Assembly: GCF_007991635.1 (NCBI RefSeq) | Contig: NZ_BJYS01000014.1 | Location: 112,488 to 176,487, forward strand | DNA length: 64,000 nucleotides | Origin: Adhaeribacter aerolatus | Lineage (GTDB): Bacteria > Bacteroidota > Bacteroidia > Cytophagales > Hymenobacteraceae | Direction of reading: 5' to 3' | Shown here: in pieces, positions 36,717-44,426 of the stretch | Position numbering within the stretch: the first letter of the stretch is position 1 | How the letters are laid out: every line of letters starts with the position of its first letter | Made by a program: the position numbers and the translations under genes | The notes under the pieces: model-generated | Database searches by the model: none | Seen by the model: only the letters and a program-made list of their open reading frames with translations | Told to the model about the DNA's origin: nothing

Positions 36717-38234
36717 TCATACTCCAACCGGCTGACCTTCAAGACTTGCCTCGGCGGCAGCCTGAATTCGACCAGTTTTAACAGTTAAAGCAACAATGAG
36801 AGCCGCAAATAACAGCATTCCGGCCCCGGCAAGAAAACCTGTTGTATAGCCTGCCGTCAGCGCATCAGTGGCGCTTACCACAGCATTTTGGTTATTGTTT
36901 GCTAAGCCTTCCTGAAGAATTCTTGCTGCTTCCGGTAATTGCTGATTGGTTATGAAGGTCGAAATCGTTGCTAATACAGCCACTCCGAGTGCTGCCCCAA
37001 TCTGCTGGGACGTATTCAGCACAGCAGAAGCCACACCAGCCCATTCTTCCGCTACTTCATGCACTGCGGTAAGGGTTAATGGCAGGAAGCCCATGCCTAA
37101 ACCGGAGTAGGTGATGAAGAGGCCAGGTAGAACGTGCCCAGCGTATGATGAGTTTACGGTTAAAGTGGAAAGCCAGTACATTCCCATCGCTGCTAGTAGC
37201 AAGCCAGGAGCAGACACTACCCTGGGCGCAACTTTTTCGAGTAATTTATTACTGATTCCTGCCGCGAAGACAATACCAAAGCTGACAGGAAGAGAAGCTA
37301 AACCCGCCATTACGGGGCTGAATTGCAGTACCTGCTGCATATAAAGCGTTAAAAGATAGTAAGTAGCCATTAGACCCCCACCTATGAAAAGTATCGTAAC
37401 ATACGAGCCTGAACGGCTGCTTTCACGGAACAGCCCTAAGGGCAACATCGGGTGTTCACGGTGGCTCTGAAACCATAGGAACACCGCCACCAATACAACC
37501 GCTATGGCAAATGACGCTAAAGTAATGGTATCGTTCCAGCCATGTTCGCCCCCTCGGGTAATACCATAAACCAAGGCAAGTATCCCGGCCGCACCACTAA
37601 CAGCATCCAGGCTATTGAGTTTACCGGGGTTTCGATGCCCCTCTACTAAGGTCTTGGTACCTAGTAGGACCGCTAATCCGATTGGAACATTGATGAAAAA
37701 GACCCAATGCCAGCTCAAAAAGCCGGTCAGTACTCCACCCAGCAACACCCCGATGGTCATGCCCACCGCAGACATAGCCGCATAGACAGCCATTGCTTTA
37801 TTACGAGGCTTCCCTACTGGGAATGTTGTAGCAATTAAGGCCAAAACGTTTGGTGCTACCAGAGCTGCGCCAATACCTTGAAGACTACGGGCAGCAATTA
37901 ACATCTCTGCGTTCCAGCCTAAACCGCCCAGTAGAGAGGCAACTATAAATATGACCAGACCAATCCGAAACACCTGGCGTCTGCCATAAAGGTCTCCCAC
38001 ACGACCACCGAAGAGTAACAAAGCACCAAAAGCGAGCACATAGGCATTAATAATCCACGGCAAGGTTGATGCGGAGACTCCCAAATCCCGTTGAATGCTA
38101 GGTAAAGCGATATTGGCAATGGTATCATCCAAAACCAACATCAATTGTGCCGTGGCTACTACCAGGAGTGCCAGGCCAAACTTACCCTCATTCGTTGCCA
38201 CACTTTTACTATTGATTGATGTTGTATTTGACAT
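36717..38234 (-). CDS. DHA2-family (EmrB/QacA) MFS multidrug exporter
   Basis: 505 residues with about 14 membrane helices. Motif D1 is LMLVLDDTIANIALPSI, motif A is GGRVGDLYGRRQ and motif C is YAAMSAVGMTIGVLLGGVLTGFLSW. The 14-helix length sets it apart from 12-helix DHA1 exporters. It is cotranscribed with the HMA gene 57 bases upstream and may export a compound or metal complex. Substrate unknown. Confidence 0.92.
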   Translation of the reverse strand: MSNTTSINSKSVATNEGKFGLALLVVATAQLMLVLDDTIANIALPSIQRDLGVSASTLPWIINAYVLAFGALLLFGGRVGDLYGRRQVFRIGLVIFIVASLLGGLGWNAEMLIAARSLQGIGAALVAPNVLALIATTFPVGKPRNKAMAVYAAMSAVGMTIGVLLGGVLTGFLSWHWVFFINVPIGLAVLLGTKTLVEGHRNPGKLNSLDAVSGAAGILALVYGITRGGEHGWNDTITLASFAIAVVLVAVFLWFQSHREHPMLPLGLFRESSRSGSYVTILFIGGGLMATYYLLTLYMQQVLQFSPVMAGLASLPVSFGIVFAAGISNKLLEKVAPRVVSAPGLLLAAMGMYWLSTLTVNSSYAGHVLPGLFITYSGLGMGFLPLTLTAVHEVAEEWAGVASAVLNTSQQIGAALGVAVLATISTFITNQQLPEAARILQEGLANNNQNAVVSATDALTAGYTTGFLAGAGMLLFAALIVALTVKTGRIQAAAEASLEGQPVGV

Positions 38235-38291
38235 ATCTAAAATTATTATTTGGTTTAATGAGTCAGCCTCTGTTAAGGCTGACCCATTGGT

Positions 38292-38504
38292 TTAGGAAAG
38301 TTTTTCTGCTTTGTAACCAGCTTTTTCTACCGCCTTAATCACATCAGCTTCACTTAGGTTTTCAGTGGTTACCGACAGTACTTTCTTTGGATTCTGGGTA
38401 TCTACTTGCCAATTGTTTTCACCTATTGTCTCATTGAGGGTAGGTGTTACTTTGGCGATACAGGAACCACACATAATATTTGTTTTTAATTCTATCGTTT
38501 TCAT
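38292..38504 (-). CDS. Small HMA metallochaperone (CopZ-like)
   Basis: 70 residues from the ATG at 38504 (MKTIELKTNIMCGSC); an in-frame ATG 11 codons upstream adds no domain and overlaps the promoter block. The CGSC metal site sits at residues 12-15, followed by the ferredoxin-like fold (LSVTTENLSEADVIKAVEKAGYKAEKL). This is the shape of a soluble copper or other soft-metal carrier. It is upstream of the exporter gene and probably in its operon. Confidence 0.88.
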   Translation of the reverse strand: MKTIELKTNIMCGSCIAKVTPTLNETIGENNWQVDTQNPKKVLSVTTENLSEADVIKAVEKAGYKAEKLS

Positions 38505-38530
38505 CTTTAGTTGTTTGTTTTGAATTTGAT

Positions 38531-38577
38531 AATGCAAAATTAGTTGGTAAGCGACTGGTGGGTGTTACACTATTCTG
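38531..38577 (-). promoter_or_regulatory. Shared promoter-like block, copy A
   Basis: On the minus strand it runs from CAGAAT to TAATTTTGCATT over 47 bases. The same two ends, separated by the same 29 bases, occur at 41202-41248 (copy B). TAATTTTG matches the TAnnTTTG -7 consensus and lies about 31-38 bases upstream of the HMA start. Confidence 0.6.
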
Positions 38578-38770
38578 GAAAAGAGTTATACTTAATTGTT
38601 GGTTACAGCTTCAGCCGTTTCAGCTTCTCTTTTGTTTGTCTGTCAGCCCAGTGGTGCCTATATCAACAATCAAAGCACAATGCTCGCTTTCTACACCGGC
38701 TAATGGAAGGTTGATGGAATGACTTTTTTCTAATATCTCCTGAATTTTTCCTATATTTTAACACTATAAA

Positions 38771-38834
38771 GTTACCAGGAGGACAAAGGGTAACCGTTAC
38801 ATCCTTTTGGAAAAGATGTACAGATAATTGTACA
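38771..38834. promoter_or_regulatory. Cluster of dyads upstream of the HMA operon
   Basis: GTTACC (38771-38776) faces GGTAAC (38789-38794) with a 12-base spacer. TGTACA occurs at 38817-38822 and again at 38829-38834, six bases apart. The near-palindrome ACATCCTTTTGGAAAAGATG lies between them. They may be operators for a metal-responsive regulator or the terminator of the AraC gene; I cannot decide which. Confidence 0.35.
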
Positions 38835-38868
38835 GAAGAAATAAAAGGAATCCGAAAAACGCTTAGGG

Positions 38869-39435
38869 CTAAGGCCTTACGCTATTGATTGGTTTACGGT
38901 GCGACATGCCGAGTTGCTTGAACTGGGATGGCGTCATGCCGGTAACCTTCTTGAACTGATTGGAAAGGTGTTGGGTGCTGCTATAACCCAGGTTAAAAGC
39001 AATCTGACTAAGTGACTCCTCGTTATAAACGAGCAACTCCTTTGTTTTCTCTATCTTTTGCAGGATAAAAAACTGCTCAATGGTAATGCCTTCTACCTCC
39101 GAAAATAACCGGCTGATGGCCGAGTAGTCTTTGTAAATATGCTCGCCCAAATATTTGCTGACGCTGAAATGCTCTTCCACACTGCCGGATTGCACTTTCT
39201 GAATTAACAAGCTTTTCACTTGTTCTACCAATTGCGTTTTCTGGTCGTCCAGCGGTTCAAAGCCGGTTTGCTTCAAGTCCTCACCAAGCTGTTGCAATTG
39301 GTCTTTACTTGGTTCTTCACTTAGTTCCGCTTCGCCTAGCCTAACATATTTTATCGGCATTTTATTTTTCTTAAAGATTTCCTCCACGGATGTCACGCAG
39401 CGGGGGCAAACCATATTTTTAATAATAAGATGCAT
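38869..39435 (-). CDS. AraC-type regulator with N-terminal CxxC (HMA-like) domain
   Basis: 188 residues. The first 60 residues resemble a heavy-metal-associated fold (MHLIIKNMVCPRCVTSVEEIF, with CPRC at residues 10-13). The C-terminal 100 residues carry the AraC HTH pair (GITIEQFFILQKIEKTKELLVY, LSQIAFNLGYSSTQHLSNQFKKVTGMTPSQF). Joining a soft-metal site to a one-domain AraC DNA binder is a pattern I recall from other Bacteroidota. It lies next to an HMA chaperone and an exporter, its likely targets. It is probably a metal-sensing activator. Confidence 0.88.
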   Translation of the reverse strand: MHLIIKNMVCPRCVTSVEEIFKKNKMPIKYVRLGEAELSEEPSKDQLQQLGEDLKQTGFEPLDDQKTQLVEQVKSLLIQKVQSGSVEEHFSVSKYLGEHIYKDYSAISRLFSEVEGITIEQFFILQKIEKTKELLVYNEESLSQIAFNLGYSSTQHLSNQFKKVTGMTPSQFKQLGMSHRKPINSVRP

Positions 39436-39675
39436 AGAACCAGATTGAAAGTAGTAGGTGCGTTGTTCAAAAAGTTAAAAAGCCGGAAGGTTTAAAGACA
39501 AACTAAAATATTAGTAAGTAGGCTTTACCGGCCTCTTTCATAGTTTTTGAAAAATAAAGTAGATACCTAAAGTATTTCGTTTATAAAAATGCAAGGCAGC
39601 CAGATTTATTTCTAACTGACGTGCTGATTTATTATTAGTTACTTACGTTAAAAGCTGCAAGCACTTTTGATTCGG

Positions 39676-41127
39676 TTATTTAGCCGCTGGCTTTTTGTAC
39701 TCCTCTACCGCTGCACCTAAATCATATATTTGGGCAGCCGGCAAAAGCTTTTTTAACATACTGCTGGCCGTAGCCGACCTATACCCCGAAGCGCAATTCA
39801 CCAATATTGGTTTGTTCGTCGGAATTTCGGAAATGCGCTGACTTAGTTCATGTAAAGGAATATGGATGCTGTTATGGAAAACAGTTGTCTCCTTTACTTC
39901 TTTGGCGGTTCTTACATCTAGGTAAGTGTATTTGTTTTCTTCCGGATTAAAGGTGTTTTTATCAAAAGTTGCAAACTGTTTGCCGTTGGTAGCATCATAA
40001 ACAAACGCGCCTTTTACTTTAGATTCATAGCCAATAGCAGCCGCCTTTTTTATAGCCGCTTGTAAGCCTTCCTCGTCACCCGCTACCAAATAAAATTCCG
40101 ATTCGGGCGCTACCAGGCTACCTAACCAGGTGGCAAATGAGTCTCCGTCCTGAATGTTAATTGCATTGGGTATATAAGATGCTTTAAAAGTTGTGGCCGG
40201 GCGGCTATCAATCACCAAAGCTTTTTCTTCGGACCGGTAATTTTTGGGTAAGTATTTTATTTTGGCCAGGCTTGCATTTACTGCCGGCGCTCCTTTAATA
40301 TTCAGGCCCACGGCATACGGAAAGTACTTGGGAATAAAAGGCTGGTCACTTAACAGCAAGCTGACGAACTCCGCTTTGGTTCTTTTTTCGAAAGCGTAGT
40401 TATGCTGTTTTTCGTAGCCAATAGTAGAGCTGGCTGCTTTCCGGATAGACTTACCACACAAAGAGCCGGCTCCGTGGGCCGGATAAACAATCACATCATC
40501 GGCTAGGCTGGCAAATCGCATATGAATGGTATGGTACATCATTTCGGACAGGCGTTGTCTTTGTGCCTCCACATTTTTGGAGAAATCGCGCAAATCGGGC
40601 CGACCAACGTCTCCAATCAACAAAGAGTCTCCCGAAAACACGGCAATATCTTTCCCGTTTTCCACCAATACCGCAGCTATATGGTCCGGGGCATGACCTG
40701 GTGTATACATGGCCCTCAGACTTACCTGGTCCGATAGCTTGATAATTTTGCCATCGTCGTAAGCTGTGGCCGGGTAGTTGGGTTTTGTCAGGCTGCTGGC
40801 ATAAATGGGCACTTTGAGTTTCTGGTGCATTTCCAGGTGGGCACTTACAAAATCCGCATGGGGATGCGTTTCAACAATACCTACAATTACCGCATTGTTT
40901 TTTTGCGCATAATCATAATATATCTGCGGAATTCTTTGTGGGTCAATGACAATAATTTTATTACCCGCTTTTATTGCATAAGAATAATGGGCTAGTCCTT
41001 TATCCTCAAATTGTTCGATTTCATAATTGCCGGTAGTAGCAACTGTTTTGGCAAACAATTGATTGGCATTAACCAATGACATGATGCCTAAGCCTGCCAG
41101 GTTAAATATAAAATTCCTTCTTTCCAT
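39676..41127 (-). CDS. Exported MBL-fold hydrolase with rhodanese domains (persulfide dioxygenase-like)
   Basis: 483 residues. The N-terminus MERRNFIFNLAGLGIMSLVN resembles a Tat-type or Sec leader. The metallo-beta-lactamase domain has ETHPHADF (H88, H90, D92; the usual last His is Phe93), TPGHAPDH (H145) and SGDSLL (D167), an arrangement seen in the persulfide dioxygenase/rhodanese group. Two rhodanese domains follow. The first (LVIDSRPATTFKASYIPNAI) lacks the active-site Cys, having LVAGDEEG there. The second has NCASGYRS with Cys445. It probably oxidises or shuttles persulfide sulfur in the envelope. Confidence 0.85.
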   Translation of the reverse strand: MERRNFIFNLAGLGIMSLVNANQLFAKTVATTGNYEIEQFEDKGLAHYSYAIKAGNKIIVIDPQRIPQIYYDYAQKNNAVIVGIVETHPHADFVSAHLEMHQKLKVPIYASSLTKPNYPATAYDDGKIIKLSDQVSLRAMYTPGHAPDHIAAVLVENGKDIAVFSGDSLLIGDVGRPDLRDFSKNVEAQRQRLSEMMYHTIHMRFASLADDVIVYPAHGAGSLCGKSIRKAASSTIGYEKQHNYAFEKRTKAEFVSLLLSDQPFIPKYFPYAVGLNIKGAPAVNASLAKIKYLPKNYRSEEKALVIDSRPATTFKASYIPNAINIQDGDSFATWLGSLVAPESEFYLVAGDEEGLQAAIKKAAAIGYESKVKGAFVYDATNGKQFATFDKNTFNPEENKYTYLDVRTAKEVKETTVFHNSIHIPLHELSQRISEIPTNKPILVNCASGYRSATASSMLKKLLPAAQIYDLGAAVEEYKKPAAK

Positions 41128-41201
41128 TAATTATAAATTTGCTTTATTTCTGCCGGTTTAACATTTTTCGGGGTTACAGAATTACATCCCATTTTATTTT
41201 G

Positions 41202-41248
41202 AATGCAAAATTACTCGGTACCAACTGGGAAGGTATTATATAATTCTG
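41202..41248 (-). promoter_or_regulatory. Shared promoter-like block, copy B
   Basis: Minus strand: CAGAAT, 29 bases, TAATTTTGCATT, about 80-120 bases before the MBL-rhodanese start. The ends and several internal positions match block A exactly at equal spacing. The interior ATACCTTCCCAGTTGG matches block C at 28611-28626 exactly. Confidence 0.6.
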
Positions 41249-41571
41249 ACAAAGCTTTATATGATTTAGTTTTAAAGCATTTAAAAATGTATCAGCTTGC
41301 CTGCTGGAATAATAAAATAATCATCCTATCTTTCTTTTTGCTTTTATTGGCATAGCCAAGCTTCTCCAATCGTGAATCTAACTATTACACCTAAGGGATA
41401 AGGATTGCCGAATTGGGGAGCAAAAGAAATCCAATTGTTCAAATAAAATACAATTACCTAAAATTGGTCTGCCGGTTTCAAAGGCGAAGAAGAAATACAC
41501 CTTAACCTGTATAATCCTTTATCCGAAAATTTTAGATTATTTTTACAGGCCATAATCTTACTGAAAACAAT

Positions 41572-41594
41572 AATCGCCCCAACAAGAGGCGATT
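41572..41594 (-). terminator. Terminator of the NTF2/UlaG-like operon
   Basis: AATCGCC (41572-41578) pairs with GGCGATT (41588-41594). On the minus strand the stem is followed by ATTGTTTTC. It lies about 65 bases after the NTF2-like gene. Confidence 0.65.
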
Positions 41595-41658
41595 GTTATT
41601 TTCTATAAAACACCTGTGTGCTGATTGCTGTCTTTTGAAACTTTATTTATCATAGAAG

Positions 41659-42066
41659 TTATCTTGCTACTTGAGCTCGAATATCGGCCTGGTCAAAATG
41701 TGCACGCTTTTCTATGATCTTACCATCTTGTATGGTTAGCAACATCAATAAGGAAAAGCGCACGAAGTTTCCTTTGGGTTCAATCCCAAAAACCGAGCTT
41801 TTAGTATGCTGACCTTCAAAGATCATATAAGCTGCCACTTTATGCCCCTCGGCCAGGATTTCCTGAATACGGAAGGAGAAGGGTTCAAATGCATCAAAGT
41901 TTTTCTTCTCTGAAGCTACAAAGCCATCAGCTCCTGGTAAAGGGCTATCCACCTGAAAATAAAACACAAAGTCTTTGTGTAAGAACTCAGCAGCGGTATC
42001 ATAATCTTCCCGGTCAATAGCTTCATAGAACCTGCGAACCAGTTCTTTATTCTCCTCAATATTCAT
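41659..42066 (-). CDS. NTF2-like/SnoaL-like small protein
   Basis: 135 residues. The opening NKELVRRFYEAIDREDYDTAAEFLHKDFVFYF and the ending LTIQDGKIIEKRAHFDQ are the hallmark of the NTF2-like ester-hydrolysis or polyketide-cyclase fold. It follows the MBL gene by 13 bases on the same strand, so the two are likely one transcript controlled by the adjacent AraC gene. No specific activity can be assigned. Confidence 0.8.
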   Translation of the reverse strand: MNIEENKELVRRFYEAIDREDYDTAAEFLHKDFVFYFQVDSPLPGADGFVASEKKNFDAFEPFSFRIQEILAEGHKVAAYMIFEGQHTKSSVFGIEPKGNFVRFSLLMLLTIQDGKIIEKRAHFDQADIRAQVAR

Positions 42067-42079
42067 AGGAAGTGAAGGC

Positions 42080-42868
42080 TTAAAGTGAAATTACCTGACC
42101 GTCCTGGGGAATGATAACCTTATCCTGAATACCTTGATCCGTAACAAAATCGCTAAGTTCCTTTCTGCTCAGGATGCTGTGGTTTACAGTTTCCATATGA
42201 ATGGCGATGATGGTAGCATTAGGTAATATCCTGTTGATTTTCAGAATGTCATTTTTACCCATGATGACAGCCCCTAAAGCTTCATTCTCAAAGCTTGCAT
42301 TACCTGCGTTCACCACTACAACATCTGGCTGCCATGTTTTCAGGTTGCTCTCTACTTCATCGATCCAGATAGTGTCACCTAGAAAGTAGATTGATTTTTC
42401 GCCTTCTGCATTGAAATAGAAGCCAGAAGCCTTTCCTAACACCTCAGCTAGTTCTGGAATGGAATAGGCAACATCTGTTCCGTGCTGGCAATAAGTTTTC
42501 TTGAAGTTCAGGCCTTCAAAGTTTGCGTCCGTTCCTAATGCTTCTACATTAGTAAAACCTTGTGATTGGATGACTTGGGCATCATCTTCATTCTGTGCCA
42601 AAATCTTTATGTCCTTGGGGAGGGTTTGCACGGCCACTTCGTCCCAATGATCTGGATGCAAGTGTGAAACAAGAACAGCATCCACGTCAAGCAGGCTCTC
42701 CGGCTTAACAGGCATGTCCACCAGGGGATTGCTCAAGTGTGAATTAGCTGTACCTGGAAATCCAGGATATCTCCCCTTTTCGGCAAACATGGGGTCAATT
42801 AATAATTTTTTGCCGGCATAGTTTAAAACTACAGTTGCATTTCTGATAAACTGAATATTTGATGGCAT
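42080..42868 (-). CDS. UlaG-like MBL-fold hydrolase
   Basis: 262 residues. The metal motif is VLVSHLHPDHWD (H69, H71, D73, H74), with a further His near 129 (CQHG) and D165 in YFLGDTIW. The opening IQFIRNATVVLNYAGKKLLIDPMFAEKG is typical of the UlaG/RomA-like branch, which includes lactonases and phosphoesterases. No signal peptide is seen. It is probably cotranscribed with the NTF2-like gene. Confidence 0.85.
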   Translation of the reverse strand: MPSNIQFIRNATVVLNYAGKKLLIDPMFAEKGRYPGFPGTANSHLSNPLVDMPVKPESLLDVDAVLVSHLHPDHWDEVAVQTLPKDIKILAQNEDDAQVIQSQGFTNVEALGTDANFEGLNFKKTYCQHGTDVAYSIPELAEVLGKASGFYFNAEGEKSIYFLGDTIWIDEVESNLKTWQPDVVVVNAGNASFENEALGAVIMGKNDILKINRILPNATIIAIHMETVNHSILSRKELSDFVTDQGIQDKVIIPQDGQVISL

Positions 42869-42938
42869 AACCTTGCTATTTTTATTTATAAATGCAAAGT
42901 TCCTTAATCCTTTAAAAGAGCTCCCTACCCGTTATCAC

Positions 42939-43808
42939 TCAATTACTACCATTTTGATAATCAGCCACAAATGCAGTGGTTGTCTGGCCGGATTGCGTTT
43001 TGAAAAACCGCATCAGATGATTGGGCTCTGAAAAATTGAGTTCGTGGGCTATTTCGGCAACAGTAAGTTTAGCGTGCAGGAGATAATTCTTGATTTCGAA
43101 CAGCAAGCGTTGTTTTAATAAATGGGTGGCCGTGACACCAAACTGGGCTTGTACCGCTTTATTCAGCGTAATTCGGCTGATGCCCAGCAGCGCAGCATAC
43201 TCACTCACCCGTTGCTTTTCTTTAATATGAATTTCCATCAGCTTCTTAAACTCGTAAGCATAGGTGTTCTCGGGTTTGTCGAGGGGCAGCTCGTTTTGCA
43301 GGGCATAATCCCGGTTTAGGGTAAGCAATAAGTAATAGAGCAGAGAACGGATGATATGCTCACTGTCTAACTTTGTTTTTTTCAGTTCAACGTTGATTTC
43401 GGAAAGAATGCCGCAAGCCTTCTGAATAGCTTCATCCGAAACTAGCAGGCTCAAGGAGTAATCCAGTTGGTAAAAATATAATAAACGGTAAGTAAATAGC
43501 TTGTCGGCAAAAAAGTCATTCAAGAAGTCTTCCTGAAAAATAAGAAACGTGAAATCTAAGTCGAGAGGGTTTAATTTCCATTGTCGTTTCTGAAAAGGAG
43601 AAATAAAAACAATCGTATTGTAGGTTATAGCAATCTTTCCTCCGTTCAATACCAGATAGCCACTAGCTTTTTTGAAAAATAGGATTTCAAAATAATCCGT
43701 TTTGTATACTTCTGTGTCTATATAAGCTTCCTTTAGGTCCTCGCCTAAACCGACTCTGAGTAAAACATCTACGCCACACGCCGCCTTATCAAATTTAATC
43801 GTTTTCAA
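42939..43808 (-). CDS. AraC-family regulator
   Basis: 289 residues. The N-terminal sensor is cupin-like (YFEILFFKKASGYLVLNGGKIAITYNTIVFISPFQKRQW). The C-terminal AraC domain reads RVSEYAALLGISRITLNKAVQAQFG and LTVAEIAHELNFSEPNHLMRFFKTQSGQTTTAFV. It lies 70 bases upstream of the UlaG-like gene and in the same direction, so it may regulate that pair and itself. Confidence 0.9.
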   Translation of the reverse strand: MKTIKFDKAACGVDVLLRVGLGEDLKEAYIDTEVYKTDYFEILFFKKASGYLVLNGGKIAITYNTIVFISPFQKRQWKLNPLDLDFTFLIFQEDFLNDFFADKLFTYRLLYFYQLDYSLSLLVSDEAIQKACGILSEINVELKKTKLDSEHIIRSLLYYLLLTLNRDYALQNELPLDKPENTYAYEFKKLMEIHIKEKQRVSEYAALLGISRITLNKAVQAQFGVTATHLLKQRLLFEIKNYLLHAKLTVAEIAHELNFSEPNHLMRFFKTQSGQTTTAFVADYQNGSN

Positions 43809-43841
43809 TTTCTGGTTTTCTGATTTACATGAAAGGTTTAA

Positions 43842-43922
43842 GTGTCATTAATCCTGGCCCTGCTGCTTTTACTGGGTTGTTTCGAAATTAGGACTTACGG
43901 CAGTTTCGTGAGTGAAGCGTCA
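43842..43922 (+). pseudogene. Relic of a rhaT 3' end
   Basis: Read in frame from 43842, the codons give SLILALLLLLGCFEIRTYGS then FVSEAS. This aligns without gaps to TLLFALLLLLCSFVIMTYGS then VVGEAA at the C-terminus of the RhaT homologue (35377-35438): about 16 of 26 residues agree, and silent codon differences show real divergence. The frame then runs into unrelated sequence up to a stop at 44066. No upstream part of the gene remains. Confidence 0.7.
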
Positions 43923-44426
43923 TGGCTTGTTTTGTTTGAAAGGAAAGATGGTATAAAGCTCTGCCCAAGGACTTTTGGTTTAGTTAAGCAATCTTCTATA
44001 TTCTTACCAGCTATTACTTTCTCCAATTTCACACCAGCTTATCCTAACGATTCCAGTATAGTGTAGGGTTCCATTAATTTTAAAAATATAGTTATTACAT
44101 TATATTGTATTTAAAAACTTATTTCTATATTGGCTACACAAATTCGAGGTTGAGCGGTAATGGTGATAATTTTTAGCGACCGAGAGGCCGCTGATAGCAC
44201 ACTCAATTAGAATTTGTTAAAAGTCGCGGTAAGCAAGCACATGCTTATGGAGGATAGGCTAATATTTAATGTGCTCAGATATTAGCAATTCCTTCTTTCC
44301 GTTCACACACAAACAGTTAAAATAAAAAAGCCAGCTCCTCACCCAAAGCTGGCTTTTTTACTATCTGTTATTTACCGCTGGCAATAAGCAAATGGTTGGT
44401 CGTGCTGTTTTAAAACAAACCAATTG
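43923..44426. other. Intergenic region with terminator
   Basis: About 500 bp between the rhaT relic and the receptor gene. I find no credible open reading frame. The hairpin at 44324-44359 terminates the receptor gene. The rest may be decayed sequence, consistent with the nearby gene remnant. Confidence 0.5.
44324..44359. terminator. Rho-independent terminator after the outer-membrane receptor gene
   Basis: AAAAAGCCAGCT faces AGCTGGCTTTTT across a 10-base loop, with A- and T-runs on both flanks, so it works in either direction. It lies about 70 bases beyond the stop of the receptor gene. Confidence 0.85.

Larger units (their letters stand above)
38505..38868. other. Promoter region of the HMA-exporter operon
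   Basis: 364 bp between the HMA start and the 3' end of the CxxC-AraC gene. It contains the shared promoter-like block at 38531-38577 and several dyads at 38771-38834. A short plus-strand reading frame here (to 38722) has no features of a gene. Confidence 0.6.
41128..41658. other. Intergenic region (531 bp)
   Basis: Upstream of the MBL-rhodanese gene it holds promoter block B (41202-41248). Near the other end it holds a terminator hairpin (41572-41594) for the NTF2-like gene. No open reading frame is visible in the rest. Confidence 0.6.

Noticed and set aside
38480..38722. An 80-residue plus-strand frame upstream of the HMA gene
   Set aside because: It overlaps the HMA start and promoter block antisense, has no recognisable domain and no neighbour with which it would be coupled.
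43842..44066. A 74-residue frame as an intact small membrane protein
   Set aside because: Only the first 27 codons resemble anything, namely a rhaT C-terminus; the rest is unrelated, so it is called a relic.
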